Made by a program: the position numbers and the translations under genes. DNA of 64,000 bases from positions 104,395 to 168,394 of the forward strand of contig NZ_JAKZKW010000005.1 in the NCBI RefSeq assembly GCF_022808695.1, in the 5' to 3' direction. This document shows, piece by piece, positions 1-9,532 of this stretch. The notes under the pieces were generated by a model. It had not been told where the DNA came from. It ran no database searches and saw nothing but the letters and a program-made list of their open reading frames with translations. Position 1 is the stretch's first letter. Every line of letters begins with the position of its first letter. This stretch comes from Fundidesulfovibrio soli. Lineage in GTDB: Bacteria; Desulfobacterota; Desulfovibrionia; Desulfovibrionales; Desulfovibrionaceae.

Positions 1-353
1 TCATCGATGCCAGGAAGCTGGGGCATCTGGTGGACAGGACGCGGCGAGAGTTCTCCGACGAGGACGTGGAGAGGATCGCCAGGGCCTACCACGCCTGGCG
101 CGGCGAGAAGGAAGCCGGGGAGTACGAGGACGTGCCGGGGTTCTGCAAGGCGGCGACGCTGGAGGAAATCAAGGGGCATGGGTTCGTACTGACGCCAGGA
201 CGGTATGTTGGCGCTGAGGTCGAGGATGACGACGAGACGCCGTTCAAGGAGCGGTTCGCGGCGCTGCGGGAGAAGCTAGAGGGGCAGTTTGAAGAGGCAG
301 AGAGGCTGATGGCGACTGTTCGTGTCAAATTAGCTGGAGTACTCTGTGGCTAG
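1..353 (+). CDS. hsdM: Type I restriction-modification methyltransferase subunit, C-terminal end (partial)
   Basis: Only the last ~117 codons are in the window; the reading frame is open from the first bases. The segment [20 protein letters not shown], followed by '[13 protein letters not shown]', is characteristic of the C-terminal region of HsdM, the N6-adenine methyltransferase of type I systems. The tail is a charged helix ([20 protein letters not shown]), as usual for the helical region that contacts HsdS. The methylase motifs lie upstream and cannot be checked. The stop codon overlaps the start of the hsdS gene by 8 bases, so the two are translationally coupled in one operon. Confidence 0.9.
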   Translation, partial: IDARKLGHLVDRTRREFSDEDVERIARAYHAWRGEKEAGEYEDVPGFCKAATLEEIKGHGFVLTPGRYVGAEVEDDDETPFKERFAALREKLEGQFEEAERLMATVRVKLAGVLCG

Positions 354-1665
354 CTCTTTTAAAGAATACACCGTCAGTCATTTAATTCGTGACGGAATCC
401 TCGAAGTCGGAGATGGGTATCGGGCTAAGAATTCTGAAATGAGTCCGACAGGTTTACCATTTATTAGGGCTGGAAATTTAAATGGGCAGATAGACACCGA
501 GCATTGTGAATTACTTGGGTTTGACAGCGTACGACTCGCTGGCAACAAGATAAGTAGATATGGCGATGTTGCCTTGACAACAAAGGGCACAATTGGGCGC
601 ATAGCATTTGTAGACAGTGACACAAAGAAATTTATCTACTCACCTCAAATATGCTATTGGAGAGTGTTGAAACAAGACAAGTTGTGTCCGCGTTTTTTAT
701 TCTACGCCATGAAAGGGCCTGCCTTCAAACACCAGATGGACTGGTCTTCTGGTCAAACAGACATGGCACCGTATATTTCTCTGACAGATCAGCGCACTGC
801 CTTCAAAATTGAGTTTCCTTGTATTGAGTACCAACAAGCCATCGCCTCCATCCTCGGCTCCCTCGACGACAAAATCGACCTCAACCGCCGCATGAACGAA
901 ACCCTCGAATCTATGGCCCGCGCCATCTTCAAGGACTGGTTCGTGGATTTCGGCCCCACGCGGGCGAAAATGGAAGGCCGCGCCCCCTACCTCGCGCCGG
1001 AGATGTGGGAGTTGTTCCCGGGTCGGTTAGATGAGGAGGGGAAGCCCGAGGGGTGGCGACTTAAACCAGTATATGACATGGCCGTCTGGACCAATGGTGC
1101 TGCTTACAGTCAAGAACACTTCAGCGATGATCCGTACGCTTTGCCAATCGTTAAAATTGCAGAGCTTAAATCTGGTATATCTGCAAATACGAAGCATTCC
1201 GTTGTTAACCTTGGAGATAAATACAAAATACACAGCGGAGAGCTTTTGTTTTCGTGGTCAGGAAATCCAGACACATCTATCGATACGTTTATATGGTCGC
1301 ATGGTGAAGCGTGGCTCAATCAGCATATATTTTCTGTTCGAGAGAATGGCGAATGCTCCGTGGTGTTGCTGTATAGTTTGCTTAAATACCTCAAACCACG
1401 CTTCTCAGAAATTGCCAGGAATAAGCAAACAACAGGGCTCGGGCACGTAACTAAAAATGATCTTCAGAACCTTTTTATTTGTATTGGTGATTGCCAAACG
1501 AGGAAAGCCTTCGACAGGCTAGTGGGGCCGCTTGATCAGAACCTTCGAAGCAACATCCGCGAGGACAAAACCCTCGCCCGCACCCGCGACCTCCTCCTCC
1601 CCAAACTCATGTCCGGCGAAATCCGCGTCAAGGACGCCGAGAAAGCCGTGGAGAACGTCCTGTGA
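346..1665 (+). CDS. hsdS: Type I restriction-modification specificity subunit
   Basis: 439 residues, normal for HsdS, with a GTG start inside the hsdM end. It has the two-fold architecture of the family: target recognition domain 1 (~1-165), a central conserved helix pair ([20 protein letters not shown], then [15 protein letters not shown], ~180-210), target recognition domain 2 (~240-395) and a C-terminal conserved helix ending in [17 protein letters not shown]. HsdS selects the bipartite DNA target and scaffolds HsdM and HsdR. Both recognition domains are visibly AT-richer than the GC-rich conserved helices (AT-rich ~346-835 and ~1075-1535), suggesting imported recognition modules. The stop overlaps the next start in a GTGA. 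Confidence 0.95.
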   Translation: MASSFKEYTVSHLIRDGILEVGDGYRAKNSEMSPTGLPFIRAGNLNGQIDTEHCELLGFDSVRLAGNKISRYGDVALTTKGTIGRIAFVDSDTKKFIYSPQICYWRVLKQDKLCPRFLFYAMKGPAFKHQMDWSSGQTDMAPYISLTDQRTAFKIEFPCIEYQQAIASILGSLDDKIDLNRRMNETLESMARAIFKDWFVDFGPTRAKMEGRAPYLAPEMWELFPGRLDEEGKPEGWRLKPVYDMAVWTNGAAYSQEHFSDDPYALPIVKIAELKSGISANTKHSVVNLGDKYKIHSGELLFSWSGNPDTSIDTFIWSHGEAWLNQHIFSVRENGECSVVLLYSLLKYLKPRFSEIARNKQTTGLGHVTKNDLQNLFICIGDCQTRKAFDRLVGPLDQNLRSNIREDKTLARTRDLLLPKLMSGEIRVKDAEKAVENVL

Positions 1666-2522
1666 CCCCTACCCCCACGTTCAAGGAAGGCGACTATGTA
1701 ACCCACGCAACCCTCGCCAAGTGGGGCCTGGGCAAGGTTCTGGAACCGCTCAGCGGCGGCATCGTCCGCATCTTCTTCGAGTACGAGGGAGAGAAGAAGA
1801 TGCGCCAGGACTTCCTGGCCCCAGCGTCGAAACCCGCCAGCCACCCCGTCCTGGACAGGATCGACCGCCTCCGCACGGTGAAGGGCTTCATCCCCTTCCC
1901 CGGCATGGAATCGGCGTTCCTCGCCAAGTTCCCCCAAGGGTTCTCAGACCCCGCTTACGTGGAGAACGAGCGCGTCTACAAAGCCAACGCCTCCGCATTC
2001 CTGCGGCAACATCTCTCCCGGGAGTCGCTTCTGCCGTTGATCACGAACGAGGACTTCGAGACCGTTTGCAAACTGGCAAAGAAGGTCGTCAGCAAGACGA
2101 ACCTGATTTTCGCCAACGAGTCCATGGACCTGGCGGACGGGATCAAAAAAGGGGAGGCCGAACGGAGGCTGTTCGCCCTGGCCTTGGTCGACCTCCTGCA
2201 TGGGGAGGGCGACCTCGGCCCCCGATTCGACGGTTTCGTGGACGCCCTGGAGGCGCTCGACGCCTGCAAGTGGACCACGGCGACCTACTTCCTCTCGCTG
2301 TACGATCCAAACCAATACATCTTCGTCAAGCCGTCTTACATCCAGAAGGCCGCCCAGGCCGTCGGCCTCGACATCGGCTATACGACACGGCCAAACTGGG
2401 CCTGCTACCAGCGGATCCGGGGGCTGATCGACTACATCTCCGGTCAGCTCTCAAAGCGCGACCTGCTTCAGCCCGCAGACCTCATTGACGTGCAGGGTTT
2501 TATCTGGACCTCACTCACCTAA
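1662..2522 (+). CDS. DUF3553-like accessory protein in type I restriction operon
   Basis: 286 residues, GTG start overlapping the hsdS stop by 4 bases, so clearly part of the operon. The N-terminus (~7-45, FKEGDYVTHATLAKWGLGKV then IVRIFFEYEGEKK) resembles the small beta-barrel DUF3553/CarD-Tudor-like fold often found in nucleic-acid-associated proteins. The remainder is helical with no catalytic motif that I recognise; it ends in ADLIDVQGFIW, a phrase I associate with proteins encoded near restriction endonucleases. Function unknown. Its position between hsdS and a GmrSD-like gene suggests an accessory or modulator of restriction, which is inference only. Confidence 0.75.
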   Translation: MTPTPTFKEGDYVTHATLAKWGLGKVLEPLSGGIVRIFFEYEGEKKMRQDFLAPASKPASHPVLDRIDRLRTVKGFIPFPGMESAFLAKFPQGFSDPAYVENERVYKANASAFLRQHLSRESLLPLITNEDFETVCKLAKKVVSKTNLIFANESMDLADGIKKGEAERRLFALALVDLLHGEGDLGPRFDGFVDALEALDACKWTTATYFLSLYDPNQYIFVKPSYIQKAAQAVGLDIGYTTRPNWACYQRIRGLIDYISGQLSKRDLLQPADLIDVQGFIWTSLT

Positions 2523-2535
2523 GGGACATTCCGTT

Positions 2536-4302
2536 ATGAGCGAACCCAAGACCTGCTTCAAACGAGTGGACTACGACCTCTCCAGCCTGCTCCACTTCAT
2601 TGACGTGGGGGACATTGGCCTGCCGGACATCCAGCGTCCGTTCGTCTGGGCCAACGCCAAGGTCCGCGACCTCTTCGACTCCATGTACCGGGGATTCCCG
2701 GTGGGCTACCTGCTGTTCTGGGAGAACGCTAACGTCAATGGCGCGAAGGCCATTGGCTTAGATGCGAAGGCTCATACGGTCCCTGCGCGGTTGATCGTTG
2801 ATGGGCAGCAAAGGCTTACCTCCCTGTATGCGGTGTTCAGGGGGAAGCTTGTCCTGGACGCGGATTACAAGGAGCGGCGGATAGAGATCGCCTTCCGGCC
2901 ACGGGACGGCAAGTTTGACGTAGCAGACGCTGCCATCAGGAAGGACCCGGAGTGGATACCCAACATCTCCGAGCTGTGGGTGTCCAGCAAGTCGAGCTAT
3001 AAGCTGGTCAGTGAATTCATCCAGATGCTCTCTGCCCGGGCTCCCCTCACGGACGATGAAGAAGAGATGATCGCCCACAACCTGGATAGGTTGTTCGACC
3101 TGCAAAAGTACCCATTCACGGCTCTGGAGATCGCTTCGTCGGTGGACGAGGAGCAGGTGGCGGATATCTTCGTCAGAATCAACAGCGAGGGTGTGAAGCT
3201 CAACCAAGCCGATTTCATCCTGACCCTGCTTTCGGTGTTCTGGGACGAGGGCCGTGCGGCTTTGGAGACGTTTTGTCAAACTTCGCGGTATCCGGCAAAG
3301 CCGGGTGCGGTGGCGTCTCCCTTTAACCACTTCATCCAACCGGACCCGGACCAGCTGCTGCGTGTGAGTGTGGCCTACGGATTCGGAAGGGGCAGGCTCA
3401 AGAGTGTCTATCAGGTTTTACGAGGCAAGGATCTGGAAACGGACATCTACTCCCCGGAACACCGGGAGAAGCAATTCGGTATACTGGCTGTGGCTCAAGC
3501 CCAAGTGCTGGACCTCACCAACTGGCACCAGTTCTTGAGCTCCCTCGTTGGGGCGGGGTTTAGGAGCGCGGAGATGATTTCTTCGCAGAACGCCCTTCTT
3601 TACGCCTATGCGTTCTATCTGATCGGCAGGATTCGCCACAACGTGCCAGAGCATGTTCTGCAAAAGACCATCGGTAGATGGTTCTTCGCGTCCACCTTGA
3701 CGGGACGTTACACGAATTCACCCGAATCGATCATGGACGCGGACCTCAACCGTATCAAGACGGCCAAGACCAGCGATGACTTTGTACGAATTCTCGATGA
3801 GATCATGTCCAGCGAGCTGACCAACGACTACTGGAGAATAACCTTGCCTGCCGACCTGGACAGTTCATCAGCCCGGAACCCTGGACTGTTCGGTTACGTT
3901 GCCGCCCAGAACAGGCTTGGTGCGCCCGTGCTCTTCTCGCACAAGAAAGTTTCAGACCTGATCGACCCCGCGCTCAAGACTAAGAAGAAGGCCCTTGAGC
4001 GCCACCACCTGTTCCCGAGGGCGTGGTTGGAACGCCAGGGCGTAGAGGACATGAAGCTCATCAACCAGATGGCAAACTTCGCACTATTGGAATGGCCGGA
4101 TAACATCTCCATTAGTGACACCTCGCCGATGGAATACGTTCCCGAGGTGCGGTCTCGGTTCACTGCTGTCGAGTGGGCTACCATGTGCGAGATGCACGCC
4201 TTACCCGAGAACTGGGAAACACTCTCCTATGATGCGTTCCTCCTGCGTCGGAGGGAGCTGATGGCAGATATCATCCGCCGGGGATACGAAACATTGAGGT
4301 AG
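2536..4302 (+). CDS. DUF262/HNH (GmrSD-like) restriction-associated protein
   Basis: 588 residues from the ATG at 2536; an upstream in-frame start at 2485 would overlap the previous gene and is less likely. The N-terminal DUF262 (ParB/sulfiredoxin-like) domain shows DIQRPFVW (31-38) and the nucleotide-binding DGQQR motif (89-93), then DIFVRINSEGVKLNQADF. The C-terminus has an HNH-type DUF1524-like motif HHLFP (490-494) followed by INQMANFALLE. This is the domain order of GmrSD type IV enzymes, which cleave modified phage DNA with NTP. Here it sits inside a type I operon between hsdS and hsdR, 3 bases before hsdR. It could be an independent anti-phage nuclease or a partner of the Hsd complex. 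Confidence 0.88.
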   Translation: MSEPKTCFKRVDYDLSSLLHFIDVGDIGLPDIQRPFVWANAKVRDLFDSMYRGFPVGYLLFWENANVNGAKAIGLDAKAHTVPARLIVDGQQRLTSLYAVFRGKLVLDADYKERRIEIAFRPRDGKFDVADAAIRKDPEWIPNISELWVSSKSSYKLVSEFIQMLSARAPLTDDEEEMIAHNLDRLFDLQKYPFTALEIASSVDEEQVADIFVRINSEGVKLNQADFILTLLSVFWDEGRAALETFCQTSRYPAKPGAVASPFNHFIQPDPDQLLRVSVAYGFGRGRLKSVYQVLRGKDLETDIYSPEHREKQFGILAVAQAQVLDLTNWHQFLSSLVGAGFRSAEMISSQNALLYAYAFYLIGRIRHNVPEHVLQKTIGRWFFASTLTGRYTNSPESIMDADLNRIKTAKTSDDFVRILDEIMSSELTNDYWRITLPADLDSSSARNPGLFGYVAAQNRLGAPVLFSHKKVSDLIDPALKTKKKALERHHLFPRAWLERQGVEDMKLINQMANFALLEWPDNISISDTSPMEYVPEVRSRFTAVEWATMCEMHALPENWETLSYDAFLLRRRELMADIIRRGYETLR

Positions 4303-4305
4303 ATC

Positions 4306-7300
4306 ATGCCGGGAATCGCTGAAAGCCACGTGGAAGAAGCCTCGCTGACATGGCTCCAAGAGCTGGGGTATTCCGTTGATTTCGGACCGGATATCTGCCC
4401 CGACGGTTCCCGGCCAGAACGTGTCGGCTACGACCAAGTAGTCCTCCAAGAGCGACTTTCGGAATCCATTCGCCGGATTAACCCACATCTTCCTGCCGAC
4501 ACTATCGAAGAGGTCATTCGGAGGATATCCCAAAGCGAAACTCCTTCCCTGGTGGAAGAGAACCGCCGCTTGCACCGGATGGTCGTCGAGGGCGCGGACG
4601 TAGAGATTGCACGCGAAGATGGAACCATAGGCGGCGACAAGGTTCGCCTCATCGACTTCGAATCTCCCGAGAACAATGATTGGCTTGCGGTGAATCAGTT
4701 CACAGTGATCGAGGGGAAGGTGAATCGCCGTCCTGATGTGGTGGTTTTTATCAACGGCCTGCCCGTGGCGGTCATTGAGCTAAAGAACCCCGGCACCGAG
4801 AATGCCACCTTGGAGAGCGCCTACAACCAGCTACAGACCTACAAGGATCAGATTTCTTCGTTGTTTCGTACCAACGCGGTTCTGGTCGCCTCGGACGGAC
4901 TCCAGGCCCGCATAGGCTCCCTGACGGCCAACCAGGAACGTTTCATGCCCTGGCGCACCACTGACGGGAAGGACGTGGCCCCGAAGGGCCACCCAGAATT
5001 GAGTGTGCTCATCGAGGGTGTTTTCGAGAAGCGCAGGCTCCTGGACCTCATTCGGGACTTCACGGTGTTTGGCGACACCGGGGCCGGAGTGGTCAAGATC
5101 GTGGCCGGATACCATCAGTACCATGCCGTTAAGCATGCCGTTGAGAGCACCGTCGCGGCCACCTCCCCCAAGGGAGATAGGAAGATCGGCGTCATCTGGC
5201 ATACACAGGGGTCGGGAAAGAGCCTCCTGATGGCGTTTTATGCCGGACAGCTGGTTCGGCGGCAGGAGCTGGAGAATCCGACGATTTTGGTCATCACCGA
5301 CCGAAACGACCTGGACGACCAGCTTTTCAACACCTTCTCCATGTGCCGGGAGATCATCAGGCAGACGCCGGTCCAAGCCAACAGCCGCGACGAATTGCAG
5401 AAGCTCTTGAACAGGGCTTCCGGCGGCGTCATCTTCACAACCATTCAGAAGTTTTTTCCGGAGAAGGGCGAGGCGGAGTACCCGCTGCTGACCGAAAGAC
5501 GCAACGTGGTGGTCATCGCCGATGAGGCCCATCGAAGCCAGTACGGGTTCAAGGCACGAGTTGCCCAGAAGTCCGGAGAGATGGCCTATGGGTTCGCCAA
5601 GTACATCCGCGATGCTCTGCCCAATGCTTCATTCATAGGATTCACCGGGACGCCCATTGAGCAGGATGACGTGAACACACCTGCGGTTTTTGGCGACTAC
5701 ATCGATATCTACGACATCAGTCGAGCCGTTGATGACGGGGCCACCGTCCCTCTCTATTATGAAAGCCGCTTAGCCCGGATCGAGCTGCCCGAGGAAGAGA
5801 AACCCCGGATAGACGCTGAGATCGCGGAACTCACTGAAGATGACGCCTTGAGCGAACAAGAACGGCTCAAGCGCAAATGGGCCACGGTGGAATCCTTGGT
5901 CGGCGCACAGAAACGGTTGAAGTTGGTCGCCCAAGACCTGGTTCGGCACTTTGAGGATCGCGTGGCCGCCATGGACGGCAAGGCCATGATGGTCTGCATG
6001 AGTCGGCGCATTTGCGTGGCCCTATATAACGAACTCGTGGCATTGAGGCCGGAGTGGCATGGCGAGGATGACAATTTCGGTGCGATCAAGGTGGTGATGA
6101 CCGGCTCCGCCTCGGACCCGAAAGAGTGGCAGGCCCACATAGGGAACAAGAGCCGCCGAGATTTGCTCGCTAAACGGGCAAAGGACCCTAATGATCCGTT
6201 GAAGCTCATCCTGGTTCGGGACATGTGGCTGACCGGGTTCGATGCGCCTTCGATGCATACCATGTATGTGGACAAGCCCATGAAGGGCCATGGTCTCATG
6301 CAGGCGATAGCCCGCGTTAACCGGGTATTTCGGGACAAACCAGCCGGGCTCATCGTGGACTATATCGGGATCGGCCAGAATCTGAAGAATGCCTTGGGAC
6401 AGTATTCGGACTCTGATCGTAGGCAGGCCGGGATTGATGAGGCAGAAGCCGTTGCGGTCATGATCGAGAAGTTCGAGGTGGTGAAGGCCATGTTCCACGG
6501 CTTTGACTACCAAAAGGGGCTTTTCGGAACTCCACATGAACGATTGCTGGCCTTGGCTGGCGCAATCGAGTGGATTTTGGATAAGCAGAACAAGGCGGCG
6601 GCCAAGGAAAAGACAGAGGACGCCAAGAAGCTTGCTAACCGCCGGTTTCAAGACGCGGTTCTCGCTCTATCCAAGGCGTTTGCCCTGGCTGGGGCCAGTG
6701 ATGAGGCGCGGGCTATCCGTGACGAGGTAGGCTTCTTCCAGACAGTACGAGTGGCACTGGTTAAGTCGGTTCCGGGCTCAGGCGTATCTGCCACCAACAA
6801 GGAGTTCGCGATCCAGCAAATAGTGAATCGGGCCGTTGTTTCCACGGATATCGTGGACATCCTCGCTGCTGCGGGCCTGACCTCGCCGGACATCTCGATC
6901 TTTTCTGATGAGTTCTTGGCCGAAGTTCAGCAGATGGAGAAAAAGAACCTCGCGCTGGAGGGCCTGAAAAAACTACTCAATGACGAGATTCGGTCCCGAA
7001 GCCGGTCGAACATTGTTGAGACCAAGAAATTCTCCGAGTGCCTGGAGCAGGCGATCAAGCGCTACCATAACAATGCGATCAGCACGGTAGAAGTGATTCA
7101 GGAACTCATCGAGTTGGCCCGGGAGATACGGGAGGCGAGAAAGCGCGGAGAGGAATCTGGATTAAGCGACGAAGAGATCGCCTTCTACGACGCCCTGGCA
7201 GAAAACCAGAGCGCCATGGAAGTGATGGGGGATGCCTCGTTGAAAGTCATCGCTCATGAACTCATGACAACCCTGAAGAAGAGCGTGACCATCGACTGGG

Positions 7301-7446
7301 TCCACAAGGCCAGCGCCAGGGCAAAGATGCGGGTCTTGGTCAAGCGTATCCTTCGAAAATACGGATATCCGCCAGACCTTCAGGACGCCGCTATCCAAAC
7401 AGTACTTCAGCAGGCCGAGGTCTTGTCGGCGCAGTGGGCGGCGTGA
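4306..7446 (+). CDS. hsdR: Type I restriction enzyme motor/nuclease subunit
   Basis: 1046 residues, usual HsdR length. The N-terminal PD-(D/E)XK nuclease is visible: PD at 143-144 and ELK at 158-160 in [10 protein letters not shown]. The SF2 translocase follows with Walker A QGSGKS (301-306), DEAH (407-410) and motif III FTGTP (~445). Later helicase motifs include [13 protein letters not shown] and [10 protein letters not shown]. The C-terminal part is helical and contacts HsdM/HsdS. HsdR translocates DNA with ATP and cleaves far from the recognition site. The ATG lies 3 bases after the DUF262 gene stop. No truncation or lost key residue is seen. Confidence 0.96.
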   Translation: MPGIAESHVEEASLTWLQELGYSVDFGPDICPDGSRPERVGYDQVVLQERLSESIRRINPHLPADTIEEVIRRISQSETPSLVEENRRLHRMVVEGADVEIAREDGTIGGDKVRLIDFESPENNDWLAVNQFTVIEGKVNRRPDVVVFINGLPVAVIELKNPGTENATLESAYNQLQTYKDQISSLFRTNAVLVASDGLQARIGSLTANQERFMPWRTTDGKDVAPKGHPELSVLIEGVFEKRRLLDLIRDFTVFGDTGAGVVKIVAGYHQYHAVKHAVESTVAATSPKGDRKIGVIWHTQGSGKSLLMAFYAGQLVRRQELENPTILVITDRNDLDDQLFNTFSMCREIIRQTPVQANSRDELQKLLNRASGGVIFTTIQKFFPEKGEAEYPLLTERRNVVVIADEAHRSQYGFKARVAQKSGEMAYGFAKYIRDALPNASFIGFTGTPIEQDDVNTPAVFGDYIDIYDISRAVDDGATVPLYYESRLARIELPEEEKPRIDAEIAELTEDDALSEQERLKRKWATVESLVGAQKRLKLVAQDLVRHFEDRVAAMDGKAMMVCMSRRICVALYNELVALRPEWHGEDDNFGAIKVVMTGSASDPKEWQAHIGNKSRRDLLAKRAKDPNDPLKLILVRDMWLTGFDAPSMHTMYVDKPMKGHGLMQAIARVNRVFRDKPAGLIVDYIGIGQNLKNALGQYSDSDRRQAGIDEAEAVAVMIEKFEVVKAMFHGFDYQKGLFGTPHERLLALAGAIEWILDKQNKAAAKEKTEDAKKLANRRFQDAVLALSKAFALAGASDEARAIRDEVGFFQTVRVALVKSVPGSGVSATNKEFAIQQIVNRAVVSTDIVDILAAAGLTSPDISIFSDEFLAEVQQMEKKNLALEGLKKLLNDEIRSRSRSNIVETKKFSECLEQAIKRYHNNAISTVEVIQELIELAREIREARKRGEESGLSDEEIAFYDALAENQSAMEVMGDASLKVIAHELMTTLKKSVTIDWVHKASARAKMRVLVKRILRKYGYPPDLQDAAIQTVLQQAEVLSAQWAA

Positions 7447-8198
7447 CCGCAAAAGCTGTCGTTACGCACGTATAGGTGGTATTGCCGGGGACCTTGCCGC
7501 TGCCTATTGGTCAGCTTCGTGCGATTCCGATCTTTTTTTGGAAAAAAACCCCAGCACCCTCTCGACATCCGTCCTGGGTTGGTTATATGGCTCCTTCGAG
7601 CGCTGTTGATAAGGTTCTTTGACAAGGCCACGGCGGGTGTTGCGCCCCTGCCAATCGGCAGGGTACCGCCCTGCCGAGAACTGGCACCGCCTCAAAGCGG
7701 CGAAAGTGTGATGCGACTCACCCCTTTGTCATAGCAATTATGCTGAAGAGAGGCCGCTGTCTTTTGCTCGCTGCGAGTTGCACGCGTTAGGTCAAGCTTC
7801 TTGTTCTCAACACGTCCTTTTGGTTTCGCTTTTTCGCAGGAATTCACTGCCCGTTACATGCTACTTTTCAAAGATCTGCCGACGCTTCACACCTCTTAGT
7901 GGCGAATCAGCCACACATTATCCAAACAAAATTGTTCATTTCGCGACCACTGTTTCCTTGATCTGCATCACCGCACAGCGCGCGTAAGTTTTTATTGTAC
8001 GCTTGCGCTTGTCGCTGTTTTACTTCTCAACCAGAAGAAGTGTCCCCAACACCCTCTGTGCGGCTTCCACACCTGACAAGCGGAAGCTGGAATTCCTTCA
8101 CCGAGGAGAAATCATTCTCCCTACACGTCGACATGAGGCATGTGGCACGATCCACTGTGGGTCGCGCCTAAAAACATAATGAGAACAGGAGCTAGCCG
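7447..8198. other. Intergenic region between hsdR and the DUF5131 gene
   Basis: About 750 bases with no convincing gene. The short open frames here have no ribosome site or recognisable product. It contains one perfect 9-bp hairpin at 7655-7677 without a T-run. This may be the seam between the restriction operon and the mobile-element module. Confidence 0.5.
7655..7677. repeat. Perfect inverted repeat (hairpin)
   Basis: TCGGCAGGG and CCCTGCCGA form a 9-bp stem around a 5-base loop. No T-run follows, so it is not a typical rho-independent terminator. Role unknown. Confidence 0.4.
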
Positions 8199-8900
8199 AT
8201 GGCTACAAAGATTTCGTGGACTGATGATACCTGGAACCCCGTCACAGGATGCACGAAGCACAGTGCCGGGTGTGACAACTGCTACGCGGAGCGTATGGCC
8301 CCGCGTTTGAGAGGCATGGCAAACCAGAATGGGAAGTACCGGAACGGTTTTGAAGTGACCTGCCACCCCGAGGTTCTCTCGAAACCGCAGAGGAGCCACG
8401 TAAGGCGCATGTTTGTAAACAGCATGAGCGACCTCTTCCATAAGGATGTCTCGCTGTCGTTCATCACCCAGGTATTTGAAGTCATGGGGCAGGTGCCAGC
8501 GATAACATTCCAGATCCTGACGAAACGCGCGGAGCGCTTGGTGGAATTGGCTCCTCAACTTACTTGGCACCCAAATGTTTGGATGGGGGTCACGATTGAG
8601 GCCGACGACTACACCTTCCGTGCCGACTTGCTGAAGCAGACTGCGGCAGCGGTCAAATTCGTTTCACTTGAACCCTTGCTGGGTCCCTTGCCAAGTCTTG
8701 ATGTCGCTGGCTTGGACTGGGTGATCGTTGGCGGAGAAACCGGACCCGGAGCAAGGCCGATGCTTGAGCCCTGGGTGCTGGACATCCGTGATCGCGTTGT
8801 CAGCGCAGGCATCCCGTTCTTCTTCAAGCAATGGGGCGGCCGTGGCAACAAGACACGTGGAAAGATGCTCCAGGGAAAGCTCTGGCACCAGTTCCCGTAG
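8199..8900 (+). CDS. DUF5131 family (phage Gp37/Gp68-like) protein
   Basis: 233 residues, beginning TKISWTDDTWNPVTGCTKHS and containing the family's three-cysteine signature C18-x6-C25-x2-C28, followed by YAERMAPRL. Other family phrases present are FVNSMSDLFH, ILTKRAERL, WMGVTIE and VKFVSLEPLLGPL. These proteins look like degenerate radical-SAM TIM barrels and are common on phages and mobile elements. Their biochemical role is not established; a restriction- or modification-associated role with TcmP-type partners has been suggested from gene context. ATG start; a weak GGAG lies upstream. It begins the mobile module. Confidence 0.88.
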   Translation: MATKISWTDDTWNPVTGCTKHSAGCDNCYAERMAPRLRGMANQNGKYRNGFEVTCHPEVLSKPQRSHVRRMFVNSMSDLFHKDVSLSFITQVFEVMGQVPAITFQILTKRAERLVELAPQLTWHPNVWMGVTIEADDYTFRADLLKQTAAAVKFVSLEPLLGPLPSLDVAGLDWVIVGGETGPGARPMLEPWVLDIRDRVVSAGIPFFFKQWGGRGNKTRGKMLQGKLWHQFP

Positions 8901-8985
8901 ACGGCCTGAGGAATGCGGTTCTTCCGTTTGATCGATGATGAGGCAGGAGCACAGTACGAATAACCTTCTAACAGGAGTGATCACC

Positions 8986-9249
8986 ATGAAAATGTTATCG
9001 GTTAAGAACCCAGATTTGGGCAAGCTTACTAATGATGCTCGCGTGTTTCGGGCAATTGCAGGCGCGAGTAACAACCAGATGAAGTCCATCATGGAAGACG
9101 TCCTTGTCATCCAGGATCTCCAGGAGTGCATCGAAACGCGCATGGCAGTTATGGTCTCCAAGGTCGTTTCCGCGATGGACTACGGCAATGCGTTGGAGGA
9201 AGGACTCGGCAAGACGGTCGAGACTAATGCTGGGTCCATCAAGGGCTAA
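8986..9249 (+). CDS. Small helical hypothetical protein
   Basis: 87 residues starting MKMLSVKNPDLGKL, preceded by AGGAG at a good distance (~8974). Predominantly helical by eye, with no transmembrane segment or known motif. Two bases separate it from the next small gene, so the two are probably co-expressed. I do not recognise it. Its location, between the DUF5131 gene and a helicase-like ATPase, suggests a mobile-element accessory gene. Confidence 0.6.
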   Translation: MKMLSVKNPDLGKLTNDARVFRAIAGASNNQMKSIMEDVLVIQDLQECIETRMAVMVSKVVSAMDYGNALEEGLGKTVETNAGSIKG

Positions 9250-9251
9250 CC

Positions 9252-9485
9252 ATGTACGCTGTCCTCTCCGAAGTCGACCACGTCCACGGCATCCCCGTGG
9301 ACATTATACATACCATTATCCGTTGCAACGGACTCCCACATTATTTGTTTGCTGGCCAAACGGCCGTCTTGGTCTCTGATGTCGTCGAGTACGTAGAAGC
9401 CCACAAGCTTGTTCCATCTGGCACTACCCTCGATGAGAACGGCGATCTTGAGATTTGTTATAACTATTCTCACCCCATTAAATAA
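9252..9485 (+). CDS. Small hypothetical protein
   Basis: 77 residues, starting MYAVLSEVDHVHG, 2 bases after the preceding gene. It has mixed alpha/beta character and contains AVLVSDVVEYVEAHKL. No family recognised. A strong hairpin terminator follows immediately, so the small-gene unit ends here and the ATPase gene is probably expressed by read-through or from its own signal. Confidence 0.55.
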   Translation: MYAVLSEVDHVHGIPVDIIHTIIRCNGLPHYLFAGQTAVLVSDVVEYVEAHKLVPSGTTLDENGDLEICYNYSHPIK

Positions 9486-9496
9486 TTAGGAAACCA

Positions 9497-9522
9497 GGGG
9501 GAGGCCAACGCCTCCCCCTTTT
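9497..9522 (+). terminator. Rho-independent terminator
   Basis: GGGGGAGGC and GCCTCCCCC form a 9-bp stem with a CAAC loop, followed by TTTT. It lies between the small-gene pair and the ATPase gene; the next gene's ribosome site (TTGGAG) starts at its tail, so partial read-through or attenuation is possible. Confidence 0.75.
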
Positions 9523-9532
9523 GGAGCATACC

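Noticed and set aside
7507..7987. Two short open frames after hsdR
   Set aside because: No ribosome site, no recognisable product and codon use unlike neighbours; treated as non-coding.
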